DNA of 33,536 nt from CAZDUS01 sp964535015 (GCA_964535015.1 CAZHRU010000022.1:1-33536), one strand, 5' to 3'. Positions 1 through 9,512 are shown, counted from the stretch's first letter. The notes: generated by a model not told the origin, from the letters alone. Program-made: numbers and translations.

Positions 1-106
1 CCAGCCCCTCTCCACAACCTGTAGGGGTTACCCACTTAAAACCCTGAAGCCCCATGTGTGTTTTGCGGAACGGCCAGCACAGACGATCCGTTCAAGAGAT
101 AAGCGC

Positions 107-1408
107 ATGGATAACAACGAAACAACAACTTCCCGTTCCACCTTCCTCCAATGGATGTCCGCCCCCTGGAGATCCGACTGGCCATTCAAATCAGCCATCC
201 TGCTGATTCTCCTGGTCTCCATAACGTTCCGGATCTTCCTCATTTCCCAAAGCACCTGGGAACGGACCTCCGACTCCAAGGACTACCATGAATTCGCCGA
301 AAGCCTCATGCGCGGCGAGGGTTACAAACAAGTCTACAACGGCGAAACGGCCGCTTACCGCGGCCTCACCTTCTACGCCTACCGCATGCCCGGCTACCCC
401 ATCGTCCTCGCCACCACCTATTCCATCTTCGGTTATCACCCCCAAGCGGCCATGGTCGTAAACCTCTTCGCCGAAATCCTCAGTCACCTCTGCCTGCTTG
501 CCCTCGCTTTCCACTGCTTCGGCCGCGCCACCGCCCTCTGGAGCCAGGGACTCTGGAGTCTCCACGCCTTCTGGACCACCAGCCTCATGACGGAATCCCT
601 CTTCACCGCGGGCTTCCTTACGCTCGCCGCCCTCCTGGTTCACCGATCCCCTTTCCGGTCCAGCGCCATGGCGTTCGTCTACGGCACCATCGCCTGCGCC
701 ATCACCTTCCTGCGACCCATCGGCATCGTCGTCTACCTCAGCCTCGGCATCCTGATGCTGGCAACCCGCCTTCCCTTCCCTCGCAAGGTCGTCCTGATGC
801 TTGTCGCCGTCCTGCCCACCGCCTTCTGCCTCTCCCTCTGGGCTTACCGGAATTACCGCATTCTCGGACAGCCGGTATTCATGACCACCCAGTCAGGCCG
901 CGTAAACGCCAAGGAGTTCGGCATTGGATTCGAAAAGGTTTACAGTAAACTGGTTGCAGAGGGTTGCAATGAGGCGCAAATCAACAGTCACCTGAACGAG
1001 GCGATCAGACAGAAAATGCGCCGGGCCCCCACCCTCTATCCACGAGTCTACCTCCGCCGCCTCCAATCCCTCCTTCGCCTTTCACCGGTTCAGGACGCGC
1101 GCCTGCTCCATTTCAACGCCCTGTTCACCGGTCCCAAGAACTCACCCTGGGTGTTACCGTTGATGTCAGCGCTTTATTACCAATACTATGCCGTCTACCT
1201 GCTCGCGATCTTCGGAGTACTGGCCATGTGGCGCCACAAGGCCCGCTATCAGGAAATCGTCGCCATCCTCGCCTGCTTCATCTTCTTCCATCCCGCCGTC
1301 TCCAAGACCTACATCCGCTATGCCGCCCCCATGTTCCCGCTCCTGCTCCTCTGCGCCGCCTACACCCTCGCCAGCCTCACCCGCAACACTCGCAAAGGGG
1401 TAACGTAA
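107..1408 (+). CDS. GT39/ArnT-like polytopic membrane glycosyltransferase
   Basis: Predicted inner-membrane protein of 433 aa, probably a GT-C fold glycosyltransferase that uses a polyprenyl-phosphate sugar donor. A cytoplasmic N-terminus is followed by a first membrane helix at about residues 28-47. The next, presumably periplasmic, loop carries acidic residues (TSDSKDYHEF, 55-63) and RMPGYP (93-98), the arrangement seen in ArnT/PMT_2 proteins. Many further hydrophobic helices follow up to the C-terminus. I chose ATG 107 (MDNNET) over the upstream in-frame ATG at 56 because the extra 17 residues look non-coding; the ribosome binding site is weak for either. Acceptor and donor cannot be told from sequence. 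The next gene in the same direction is a carbohydrate-active protein 64 bp downstream. The family call is from recognition of pattern, not a search. Confidence 0.72.
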   Translation: MDNNETTTSRSTFLQWMSAPWRSDWPFKSAILLILLVSITFRIFLISQSTWERTSDSKDYHEFAESLMRGEGYKQVYNGETAAYRGLTFYAYRMPGYPIVLATTYSIFGYHPQAAMVVNLFAEILSHLCLLALAFHCFGRATALWSQGLWSLHAFWTTSLMTESLFTAGFLTLAALLVHRSPFRSSAMAFVYGTIACAITFLRPIGIVVYLSLGILMLATRLPFPRKVVLMLVAVLPTAFCLSLWAYRNYRILGQPVFMTTQSGRVNAKEFGIGFEKVYSKLVAEGCNEAQINSHLNEAIRQKMRRAPTLYPRVYLRRLQSLLRLSPVQDARLLHFNALFTGPKNSPWVLPLMSALYYQYYAVYLLAIFGVLAMWRHKARYQEIVAILACFIFFHPAVSKTYIRYAAPMFPLLLLCAAYTLASLTRNTRKGVT

Positions 1409-1472
1409 AACATCCTGACGAATTTGCTCCCGATCTTGACCTTCCAGCCGGATTTCCGCATCCTTCCTGGCC

Positions 1473-3191
1473 ATGAAAGTCATCACCATGAAGGGCCAAG
1501 AACAGTACGAACTGGGCCGTGACGGATCCTACACGGTACGGGACTACCTGAACGCAAAACCCTTCTCCAGTTTCCTGTCCGGCCTTGCCGGAATCTGGGG
1601 CAAACCGATGTGGGCCCATTACGTCAATCGCGGGCAGGCGATCGCGTGTTTCGGGATCCAGGACAAAAACATGGCCTTCCTGGAGTTCCAATCCGCGCGT
1701 CTGCACCAAACCCGCAACGCCCTCGAGGGATTCCGCACGTTTCTCCGGCTCTCGCGCAAAAACAGCCCGACCATCGTGTACGAACCGTTCCGACAACACG
1801 CACCGGACGCCGGGATCGAACAAGTCCTCACCGTGTTCCCTCACGCGCTAGCACTCCAGGAAACAAACCGCTCCCTCGGCATCGAAGTGTCCGTGGACTA
1901 CTGCACGCTCGCATCGGCCTGCATTCCGGGCCTCCTGCGCAGGGTCCGGATCCGCAACCTGGGCGGAGACCCGCTTGAGGTCGAGATGCTGGACGGACTG
2001 CCGCGCATCATGACGTACGGGTTGGTGCATTCGCAGGCCAAGAACCTCCCGTTCGTCAGCGAAGGGTATCTCGAAGTGGTCGGCGATCCCGGTTGCCTGC
2101 CTCTGATCCGCCTCAGTACACGCAACTCGGATTCCTGGAAAATGGAACGGATGCGCGGCGGGCACTGTTTCGCCGGCGTCGCACGCGGTGGCGGCCCGAT
2201 TCTCCCGAGCGTGGTGGATCCGGACCGGGTGTTCGGCGAGTACCGCGAATCGGTCCGGGCATGGGTGTTCGAAGCGGAACACCCGTACGATCCGGCCGCG
2301 AAACAAAGAACCCACTGCCAGTCGTGTTGCGGCTTCATCTACCAGGCACTCACACTCGCACCGGACACGTCAGCGGGAATCGACAGTTGCTGGACGACGT
2401 TCCACAGGAACTCCGAGACCGAGTTGCTGCGGTCCCGTATATCCCAACCGGGATGGTTCGACTCTTGTTTCGCGGAAGCGGATCGCGTGACAAGGCCGGT
2501 CATGGACCGCGCCTTCCTCGCCTCCGGATCGGCCGAAATGAACTCCTACATGACGCAAACGTACCTGGACAACACCTTGCGCGGCGGACTGCCGTTGAGT
2601 CTGCCCGTGGCAGGTCGCGACCCGGTGGTGTTCCATGTCTTCAACCGGAAACACGGCGACCTGGAACGCGACTACAACTTCTTCAGTCTGGCGCCCACCT
2701 ATTTCAGCCAGGGCAACGGCAACTTCCGGGATGTGAACCAGAACCGCCGTTGCGACGTGTGGTTCAATCCGGATGTCCGCGAAAGCAACATCCGTTACTT
2801 CGCGAATCTGATCCAACCGGATGGGTATAACCCGCTGGTGTGCAAAGGCGCGGTGTTCGTTGTTCGCGACGCCGAGAAGGCGCGGCGCGAACTCGCCACG
2901 GTATTGCCGCCGGCATCAGCAGCCAAACTCCTGGATCGCGTGACAGGCGGTTTCGCTCCGGGCACGTTGTTCGATCTCCTCGAGGAGGAGCAGGCCGCGA
3001 TTCCGGATCGCCAGACGTTCCTCGGTACGTTCCTCGCCGCATGCGAGAAGGTCGAAGACGCGGAATTCGGCGAAGGCTACTGGATCGACCACTGGTTCTA
3101 CCTTCTTGACCAGATCGAGAACTACCTCGCAATCTACCCCGAAAAAAAAGGCGGAGTTGCTGTGCGGTCGCCGGGATTACACCTGGTTTGA
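1473..3191 (+). pseudogene. Large glycoside phosphorylase/hydrolase-like protein, 5' part (frameshifted)
   Basis: N-terminal 559 codons of a carbohydrate-active protein whose reading frame is broken at the A8 run 3142-3149; the last 13 codons (GGVAV to the TGA at 3191) are out of frame. The part rich in Trp, Tyr and Phe includes FSQGNGNFRDVNQNRR and a following stretch on FNPDVRESNIRYF and QPDGYNP. Such motifs occur in roughly 1,100-residue proteins annotated as cellobiose phosphorylase-like (clan GH-Q style: GH94/149/161). That family link is from memory and only moderately sure. No signal peptide is visible, which fits a cytoplasmic enzyme. With A7 the frame would continue as PEKKAELL into the downstream part at 3151, giving about 1,109 aa. 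It could be a sequencing error, a recent mutation or a gene rescued by transcript slippage. Confidence 0.6.
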
Positions 3192-4803
3192 CAGCGCCAT
3201 GCGCGTGCTGGACCGGAACGAGAAGCATGTCTTGTGCAACGACAGCGTCGTGCGCCAAGTGGATGCCGTGGCCCGCGACGACCGGAAGGCGGCACGGATC
3301 GCGGCACGCGCAACACTTCCAAACCTGATGCGCGACGCGGCCGGTAACGTGTACACCAGCACCCTGTTGCAGAAACTGGCGGCGGTCGTCATCACGCGGC
3401 TGGCATCCTTCTCGCCGTCGGGCCTTGGTCTCGACATGGAAGCCGGTCGCCCCGGATGGCACGATTCGATCAACGGCCTCCCGGGTATCTTCGGTTCGTC
3501 CACCAGCGAGCAGTTCCAACTGCAGCGGTTGATCGAGTTCCTGTTGCAGAGCCTTGGGGAAGTCATTGAACGGAACGGACCGTTGCTGAATTTGCCTGAG
3601 GAACTCGACGGATTGAGGAATTCCGTGGCCGCGGCGTTGACCGCGTATGAACACGACGGGGATTCCGTCCGCGATTTCAATTACTGGGACCGCACCACCT
3701 CGGCAAAGGAACAGTATCGGGCACGGGTGCGCGATGGGTTCTCGGGCACAGAAGTGGATATCGCTTTGAGCGAACTGGAGAAGTTCCTTGTGAACGGTCT
3801 TGCCCACGTGCGCCGCGCCCTGGTCCGCGCCGTGGATGAACGGAGCGGTCTGCCGTTGACGTACTACCGGCACGATCCAGAGGCATGGGAACCCGTGCGC
3901 GGCGAAGACAACAAGGCCAAACGACACCCACTGGGGACACCCGTGCGTGTCACCGCATTCAAGGTGCGCCCGTTACCCCTGTTCCTCGAAGGCATACTCC
4001 ACTCCATGCGAACGCAGGCGGAGAACCCGGAAGCAGGTCGCGAACTCCACCGCAAACTGCGGGCAAGTCCATTGTTTGACCGCGATCTCGGGATGTACAT
4101 CGTGGGCGATAGCGTCAAGGACTGCGGGCCGGAGGTGGGCCGTATCTGGGCGTGGAGCCCCGGTTGGTTCGAAAACGAGAACGTATTCCTGCATGCCGAA
4201 CACAAGTACATCCTGAACTGCCTGCGCGCGGGCCTGTGCGATCAGGCGTGGGCCGATTTCCGGAACTGTGCACTCCCCTTCCAGCCCATGGATCGACTGG
4301 GACGGAACCCGATGGAAAACGCCAGTTTCATCATGAGTTCCCGGCAACCAAACGAGGGATACGCCGGGCGGGCCTATCAACCCCGCAGTTCAGGAACAAC
4401 CGCCGAGGTCCTCGAGTTCATGCTCCTGGCTCTATTCGGCACACAACCGTTCCGGACGGACGCCGCGGGTCGCGTGGTCTGCGAACTGGAACCACGATTG
4501 CCACCGTGGATGTTCACCACCGACTCCACCGTCCACCACCGTATCCGGGAAGATGGGACCCCCGAAGAAATCGAGTTGCCAGCCGGCAGTTGCGCCGCCT
4601 TGTTCCTCGGCCGATGCCTCGTCATCTACGAAAACCCCGCCCGTAAGGCAACGTTCGGCCTTAACCCAGTCCGCGTGACGGGATACAACCTTCTCTACTC
4701 CGATGACCGGGAATACATGGCAAAAGGTCCGGTACTGAACCCCGAGCACGCCGCGGCCTTACGTTCCGGAATGGTATCGCGCCTGCATGTACCTCTGAAA
4801 TGA
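3151..4803 (+). pseudogene. Large glycoside phosphorylase/hydrolase-like protein, 3' part (frameshifted)
   Basis: C-terminal 550 codons of the same gene, open from 3151 (AELLCGRRDYTWFD) to the TGA at 4803. The only start codon before it in this frame is a TTG at 3106 lying inside the upstream frame, with no convincing ribosome binding site, so an independent gene is unlikely. The conserved-looking block LDMEAGRPGWHDSINGLPG (about 3433-3489) resembles the Gly-rich, Trp-Asp-Asn catalytic segment of alpha/alpha-barrel glycoside phosphorylases; the Asp of HDS would be the candidate general acid (inference). A later WAWSPGWFENENVFLHAEHKY segment is also typical of sugar-binding barrels. Both halves keep normal codon use and no other stop, so decay, if real, is recent. 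Confidence 0.6.
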
Positions 4804-4825
4804 CTTGAGTGGCACCATGCCGTAG

Positions 4826-4845
4826 CGGAATCCTTTCGGATTCCG
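4826..4845. repeat. Short palindrome after the frameshifted gene
   Basis: Perfect 8-bp arms CGGAATCC (4826-4833) and GGATTCCG (4838-4845) around a TTTC loop, 22 bp after the stop codon at 4803. No T-run follows, so it is not a classical intrinsic terminator. It may be a REP-like element or may stabilise the upstream 3' end. Confidence 0.6.
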
Positions 4846-4949
4846 ACACCCCTAAAACCTGTCATAATCCGTTTGACTCCCCACCCGCCTCGGACCTAAA
4901 GTCTTTCCGTATCTCGAATTCTTCACGCAACCAACCTAAGGAGAAACAG

Positions 4950-5876
4950 ATGAAGCGCATGATAGTCTTGTCAACCATCGCCGCATTGGCAATCTCATCC
5001 CTCGCCTACGGCGCCGACGAGGCCAAAGGCGGCCTGCGATATTCCATTACCGTCAGTAAATTCGAAAACAAAGCCGGCTGGAGCGGCCAGTGGGATATCG
5101 GCGACGCCTGGGGTACCGTCCTGACCGACGCGCTTCAGGCCTCTGGCAAGTTCATCGTCCTTGGCGAAAAGGATATGCGCGGCGAAGCCATGGCCGAACA
5201 GGATCTTGGCACCTCGGGCCGTGTCGCTGGCGGCAGCAAAACCCCGAAAATCGGCCAGATGACCCCCGCCCAACTGCTCGTCAAGGGCGCCATCACCCAC
5301 GTCCAGTCCTCCACCTCAGGCGGCGGCGGCGGCCTCAACTTCAAAGGCATCTCCCTGGGCGGCTCCAAGGACTCGGCGGAAATCAACGTCACCATCTATG
5401 TCGTGGACTCCACAACCGGCCAGGTTAAGGCCTCCAAACCCGTCGTCGGCAAGGCCGGCCGCCGCGGTCTCTCCGTGGGATACTCCGGCTCCAAACTCGG
5501 CGGCCTGACCGGCGGTATGGACGGTTTCGCCAAGGACAACGTCGGCAAAGCCACCGCCGACGCCGTCGCCCAGGCCGTGGAATGGCTCACAGCGCAGTTG
5601 GACAAAATTCCCTGGGAAGGATCCGTGGTCTCATCCAAGGATGGCAAGATCATCATCAACCGCGGCACACGCGAAGGTGTCGCCGAAGGCCAAACCTTCG
5701 TAGTGGGCAAGGTAGAGGTCACCACCGATCCCGATACCGGCGAAGAACTCGACCGCTCCGTGTCGAAGGCCGGTACCATCGTCGCCAAAACCGTCAAGGA
5801 GAAGATCTCCATCTGCGAGGCAACCGACGGTGCCAAGGCCATCGAAAAAGGCATGGCTGTCCAACCCGCCAAGTAA
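4950..5876 (+). CDS. CsgG-family exported protein with FlgT-like C-terminal domain
   Basis: Predicted exported protein of 308 aa. A signal peptide (MKR, hydrophobic 4-17, likely cleavage near AYG at 19-21) has no lipobox cysteine, unlike CsgG itself. Residues 30-215 follow the CsgG/HfaB pattern: a conserved start (SITVSKFENKAGW), a helix that lowers GDAWGTVLTDAL, an LGEKDM segment, then LLVKGAITHV and a DSTTGQV strand. A Gly-rich insert (124-129) takes the place of the pore-loop region. Residues 222-308 resemble the FlgT-type C-terminal beta domain (DGKIIINRGTREGV, GQTFVVGKVEV). The start at 4950 is set by AAGGAG at 4938-4943; an upstream in-frame extension to 4809 is not coding. Role: probably outer-membrane or periplasmic assembly/secretion; the exact partner is unknown. 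It stands alone, with oppositely oriented genes downstream. Confidence 0.72.
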   Translation: MKRMIVLSTIAALAISSLAYGADEAKGGLRYSITVSKFENKAGWSGQWDIGDAWGTVLTDALQASGKFIVLGEKDMRGEAMAEQDLGTSGRVAGGSKTPKIGQMTPAQLLVKGAITHVQSSTSGGGGGLNFKGISLGGSKDSAEINVTIYVVDSTTGQVKASKPVVGKAGRRGLSVGYSGSKLGGLTGGMDGFAKDNVGKATADAVAQAVEWLTAQLDKIPWEGSVVSSKDGKIIINRGTREGVAEGQTFVVGKVEVTTDPDTGEELDRSVSKAGTIVAKTVKEKISICEATDGAKAIEKGMAVQPAK

Positions 5877-5959
5877 CCCGACCGCTGTCGACTTCGGCCC
5901 ATTTAGCGCAATCTGTTCGGGATATTCCATCAGCCCCTTACGGCCGGAAGAATATTGAA

Positions 5960-6052
5960 AACAGAAGTCGCAAAGGACGTAAAGACATGTTGGTCTTTCG
6001 CCGGAGGCGCGATAAAGAAGACCTCATCTTCGCGGGCTTTGCGACTTTTGTT
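5960..6052. other. Structured intergenic element with long inverted repeat
   Basis: Between the convergent CsgG-like (+) and Yip1-like (-) genes. Outer arms AAGTCGCAAAG (5965-5975) and CTTTGCGACTT (6037-6047) are perfect complements, and pairing extends to 5960/6052 with one G-T. Inside are AAAGAC/GTCTTT (5981-5986/5993-5998) and a GAAGA/TCTTC hairpin near 6017-6031. It could be a bidirectional transcript end, a small RNA or a dispersed repeat; nothing decides among these. Confidence 0.45.
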
Positions 6053-6108
6053 CAAACTCTTCGTTTTCGTTCCGCCTGCGCCGGGTTTAGGACTTCAGGC
6101 GGCAGACT

Positions 6109-6831
6109 CTACTCTTCCTTTTGCTTCGCTGCTTCCTTGGCGGCCGCCTCCTGCATGGCCTTCATGAATACCGCCGCAGCCTTGCCTGCCTCCTCCGGCG
6201 TCATGTCCTTGCCCGGCTTGACCCCCAACTCCCGTTGCCACGCTTCGGAATGATTGCGCATCTTGCGCGCCGCCACCTCGGAACAACCGCCCATCAACAC
6301 CAACACGGCGGCGATAACCCCGAATACCTTCCACGCCGTTCCCGCCGCAATCTTGTGGACTTCCACGCTGGCCATCACCAACAGGTACAGCATCCACCCC
6401 AACCCAACCAACATCCCCACAAAGGGAATGGCATTGACCAACGCCGTGATCGGCGTGATCGCAGACGCATACGCTCCGCACCGGTAGGCGGTCTCATAAG
6501 ACTCCCCTGACCCCATGAGTTTCCAGATGACGAACAGGATCGCCGCTCCGACAAACCCGAAAATGATCACCATGATCGGCGTAAGAACAACGGCGGCAAT
6601 GGCCATTCCGGTGGACACGATCCCGCCAAAATGGAACAACCCCAGCAACGCCCGCACCAAACCGGCAACCACGCCCATCACCACGGCAAACACCAGCGGA
6701 TCGCCAAACCCGCCGCTCTTGGGCATATCCCTGAAAAACCCGGCCGGATCCTTAATGATCCGTAACGCCGAGTCCAGAATCGCCTGCTTCACCGCCTTCG
6801 CCTTCTCCGCTGTTTCCATGTTGTTATCCAT
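6109..6831 (-). CDS. Yip1/YIP1-domain integral membrane protein
   Basis: Membrane protein of 240 aa. Residues 1-40 are cytoplasmic and include a KDPAGFFRDMP motif common at the start of bacterial Yip1-domain proteins. Five hydrophobic segments follow, at about 46-66, 71-93, 95-105, 124-156 and 168-182. An Ala/Lys/Glu-rich helical tail (200-240) ends the protein. The motif SYETAYRCGAYASAITPI (111-128) is typical of the family, whose biochemical role in bacteria is unknown. The start at 6831 is supported by GGAGGT just upstream; an in-frame extension to 6894 crosses this site and is not credible. A Cys at 183 after the last helix (MGGCSE) resembles a lipobox but lies far from the N-terminus, so it is probably coincidental. 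Confidence 0.7.
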   Translation of the reverse strand: MDNNMETAEKAKAVKQAILDSALRIIKDPAGFFRDMPKSGGFGDPLVFAVVMGVVAGLVRALLGLFHFGGIVSTGMAIAAVVLTPIMVIIFGFVGAAILFVIWKLMGSGESYETAYRCGAYASAITPITALVNAIPFVGMLVGLGWMLYLLVMASVEVHKIAAGTAWKVFGVIAAVLVLMGGCSEVAARKMRNHSEAWQRELGVKPGKDMTPEEAGKAAAVFMKAMQEAAAKEAAKQKEE

Positions 6832-6912
6832 ATAGACCTCCTGCCGCCCATATCGGGCGAAACGCCACACACTAGGCAAATCCCATTCCCCCATGCAATG
6901 ACAATCCTCACC

Positions 6913-7623
6913 TCACTGCCTTCTCAAATACCTCTGCCGATTCGCCTCGGGGAACCGCTCAATCGCATACCGTAACATCGTGCGCGGCATGACGCCACAC
7001 CGCGGCCTGAGAAACCCTTCCAACACCGCCACCTCGCGCTTCCCAACCTCCCGCAACATCCACCCCACCGCCTTGTGAATCAGATCCTCCTCGTCCCGCA
7101 TCAGGAGATCGGCGATCGCCAGCGCATCCTCACATTCACCGGCACGGATGAACGTGAATGTTGCCAGCATGGCCATTCGCCGCTCCCATAATGATTTCGA
7201 CCGGACCAGCCGATACAATGGACGCCTCGACCGCTCTTTGAGATACCCGCCCAGAATGTTGGGCGCCGACAAATCGACCAGATCCCAATTGTTGATCCGG
7301 CCCGTGTTCTCGAGGTATAAGCGATAGATCCGCCGCCGATCCGCCGCCGCCCCCTTCTCGAACTGCCGCACCAGGATCAGGAGCGCCAACAGCCGCTCTT
7401 CATGAATCGCCGAGGCCAGCATCCCGCGCACCACCGACTCCTCCACTCCCCAAACCTCCTGCACCAACCGGCGGAGTTTCGGCATCTTGATCCCGGCAAA
7501 GACATCCCCCTCGCCATACTCGCCCGGCCCCGTCTTGAAAAACCATTGCAGGGTCTTCGCATCCCCGGGATCCGCCAACTCCCGCAACCTTGCCCGAATT
7601 TCCCGTATCGTTATCGTCTTCAT
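6913..7623 (-). CDS. alkD: AlkD-like DNA-7-methylguanine/3-methyladenine glycosylase
   Basis: DNA repair protein of 236 aa, the usual AlkD length. It is all-helical, of HEAT-like repeat type, and excises positively charged alkylated bases. The segment INNWDLVDLSAPNILG (110-125) carries Trp113 and Asp117, and HKAVGWMLREVGKR carries Trp188; these match the Trp/Asp/Trp set that cradles the lesion in Bacillus cereus AlkD (residue equivalence inferred from motif, not alignment). Several Arg-rich helices could contact DNA. It is transcribed on the minus strand upstream of the Yip1-like gene with 81 bp between them, so co-transcription is possible. Divergent from the radical SAM gene. Confidence 0.88.
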   Translation of the reverse strand: MKTITIREIRARLRELADPGDAKTLQWFFKTGPGEYGEGDVFAGIKMPKLRRLVQEVWGVEESVVRGMLASAIHEERLLALLILVRQFEKGAAADRRRIYRLYLENTGRINNWDLVDLSAPNILGGYLKERSRRPLYRLVRSKSLWERRMAMLATFTFIRAGECEDALAIADLLMRDEEDLIHKAVGWMLREVGKREVAVLEGFLRPRCGVMPRTMLRYAIERFPEANRQRYLRRQ

Positions 7624-7727
7624 GGAAACTACGCATTACGCGAAAGTCATCAAAAGGGAAAGATGAAATGACCATCAACCATTAACCATTCCCCATCCGC
7701 CCCTTCATCTTGTACACTCCCCCCGCC

Positions 7728-8600
7728 ATGAATAACCCGCTCTTCAGACCTCCCGCGGAAGCCGACAGCCTCATCCTGCAAATCGATGAGGGGTGCCCCT
7801 ACAACCGTTGCACCTTCTGCGGCATGTACCGCCGCCTGAACTACCGCCAACGCCCCCTCCCCGAAGTCGCCTCCCTCATCGCCCGCGAATCACGCCTCGC
7901 ACCCAATACCCGCCGCCTCTTCCTGGCCGATGGCGACGTCATGCGCCGCTCCTTCGCCGACCTCCACGCCATTCTCACCACACTCGCCTCCCATTTCCCC
8001 GCCCTTACCCGAATCAACACCTACGCCACCGGCAACGCCATCCTGTCCAAAACCCCGGAACAACTCCTGGCCCTTCACTCCCTCAAACTCCAAATCCTCT
8101 ATCTGGGCCTCGAAAGCGGCGATGACGAAACCCTGCGGCGCGTGAAGAAGGCCGAGACCGCCGCCGTGATGATTGAAGCCGGATGCCGTGCCCAGACCGC
8201 CGGGTTGCGCCTGTCCGTAATGATCCTGCTCGGACTCGGAGGCGCCGCCCGCACCCGTGAACACGCCCTCGCCACCGCCGACGCCCTGAACCGCCTCCAG
8301 CCACGCCTGCTCTCCGCCCTGCGGGTCATCCCCGTGCCCGGCACGGAATTCCACGCCGAAACCACCTCCGGCCGTTTTAAACAACTGACCGAATGGGAGG
8401 TCGTCCGGGAACTGCACCTGATCGTGGAACACCTGGACCTGACCAACACCGTCTTCCGCGCCAATCACTCGTCGAACGTGATCCCGCTGGAAGCCCGTCT
8501 GCCCCGCGACAAAACCATGTTGCTGGAACACCTGGACTCCCTGCTGGCCTCCAACCGTCTCGACACCCATTCCCCCGGACCCCTGCCTCTGTGGCTGTAA
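7728..8600 (+). CDS. Radical SAM protein with CX4CX2C cluster motif
   Basis: Radical SAM enzyme of 290 aa. The 4Fe-4S motif is CPYNRCTFCGMY, with Cys23, Cys28 and Cys31; the spacing is CX4CX2C, one residue longer than the commonest CX3CX2C form, and the residue after the last Cys is followed by the usual aromatic. The following text FLADGDVMRR and YLGLESGDDETLRRV (GxxE-like SAM-binding region) agrees with the Elp3/B12-type radical SAM fold. VMILLGLGG near 165 is another core strand. No B12-binding or accessory cluster domain is visible. I chose ATG 7728 over a TTG at 7710. The substrate is unknown. Its stop is 8 bp from the next membrane protein gene, so the two are probably co-transcribed. 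Confidence 0.82.
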   Translation: MNNPLFRPPAEADSLILQIDEGCPYNRCTFCGMYRRLNYRQRPLPEVASLIARESRLAPNTRRLFLADGDVMRRSFADLHAILTTLASHFPALTRINTYATGNAILSKTPEQLLALHSLKLQILYLGLESGDDETLRRVKKAETAAVMIEAGCRAQTAGLRLSVMILLGLGGAARTREHALATADALNRLQPRLLSALRVIPVPGTEFHAETTSGRFKQLTEWEVVRELHLIVEHLDLTNTVFRANHSSNVIPLEARLPRDKTMLLEHLDSLLASNRLDTHSPGPLPLWL

Positions 8601-8608
8601 CCCATCCC

Positions 8609-9499
8609 ATGAATACCTGCTTGATCCAAGTTGTCTCAGTCCCGCTGGCCGTGTGGCTTGCCTCCTACGTCTATCTCGCCCTGTACTACAGGCGCTTTAA
8701 CCTCTTGAAGGTCACTATTCACGAAAGCGGCCGTTACAACCTCCTGCAAACCGTTTTCTATTTTAATCACTTCCTACGGGAATTATTCATCGACACGCTC
8801 TTCGTTGTTTGCATCTACGGATCCTACCGATCCCTTACACCTGGGATTCTCAGCCGATGGCACGAGTTATCCGCGGCACACACCACACCAATCGCCACCG
8901 CTTTGATCGCCTTCCTGGGCGTTGTCTTTATAGGAAGCATCGTCAAGGTGGGCGTCCGAACTACAGGGCTGGATCTGTTCCAATACAGGGAGTTGGATAC
9001 GGTGGTCGCCTACGGCTCGCACTGGAACATGCATTTCCTCAGCACAGCGTTCATCCTGCTGATGCTGGCGGCTCCGGCAACCCTCACACGACATCCCGCC
9101 CCGAAACCCTTGGTCCTGACTCTGGCCGCCTTCCTCCTGCTGTCCTTGGTCTTCCGCGTCGGCAAGAAATCAGTCTCAGACAAGCGCTGGCTCATGCATG
9201 GCGGAAGGGAGATCCTCACCTTCTTCTTTCTCGGTTTCCTCCCCGCCTACATCCCCTTGCTGTCGGCAACCCACTCTCTCTCCCCAATGGCCATGTCCGC
9301 CTCAACCCTCACCGTCGCCGTTTCCCTCGCCGCACTCACCGCCTATATCGCGAAAGTGCTATTGACCACCGATGTCCAAGGACTGGCGCAAGGGAACTTC
9401 GGACTGCCATACCTGATTGCCTCCCACTTCTTCGAGCACACCCTGGACTTTGTCTACATGCTCCAACTGATCCTCTGGCTGATCAGTCTAGGGGTATGA
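8609..9499 (+). CDS. Polytopic membrane protein of unknown function
   Basis: Not recognised. It is 296 aa with about seven hydrophobic segments: near 5-27, 59-72, 93-113, 144-156, 168-183, 203-220 and 232-252, plus a C-terminal one at 278-294. Charged, His- and Arg-containing connections (YYRRFNLLKVTIHESGRYN, ELDTVVAYGSHWNMHF, GKKSVSDKRWLMHGGRE) could face the cytoplasm. There is no cleavable signal peptide. ATG 8609 is chosen because the longer in-frame extension back to 8393 overlaps the radical SAM gene and is Pro/Arg-rich noise. The 8-bp gap to the radical SAM gene suggests a shared transcript and possibly a shared task. It ends 13 bp before the convergent GH1 gene. Confidence 0.7.
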   Translation: MNTCLIQVVSVPLAVWLASYVYLALYYRRFNLLKVTIHESGRYNLLQTVFYFNHFLRELFIDTLFVVCIYGSYRSLTPGILSRWHELSAAHTTPIATALIAFLGVVFIGSIVKVGVRTTGLDLFQYRELDTVVAYGSHWNMHFLSTAFILLMLAAPATLTRHPAPKPLVLTLAAFLLLSLVFRVGKKSVSDKRWLMHGGREILTFFFLGFLPAYIPLLSATHSLSPMAMSASTLTVAVSLAALTAYIAKVLLTTDVQGLAQGNFGLPYLIASHFFEHTLDFVYMLQLILWLISLGV

Positions 9500-9512
9500 G
9501 ACCCCCGCCGTG

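Noticed and set aside
3142..3149. Programmed -1 ribosomal frameshift at the A8 run
   Set aside because: The downstream frame is reached by +1 (or -2), not -1, so a dnaX-type slippery shift would not restore the protein. Transcript slippage or an indel fits better.
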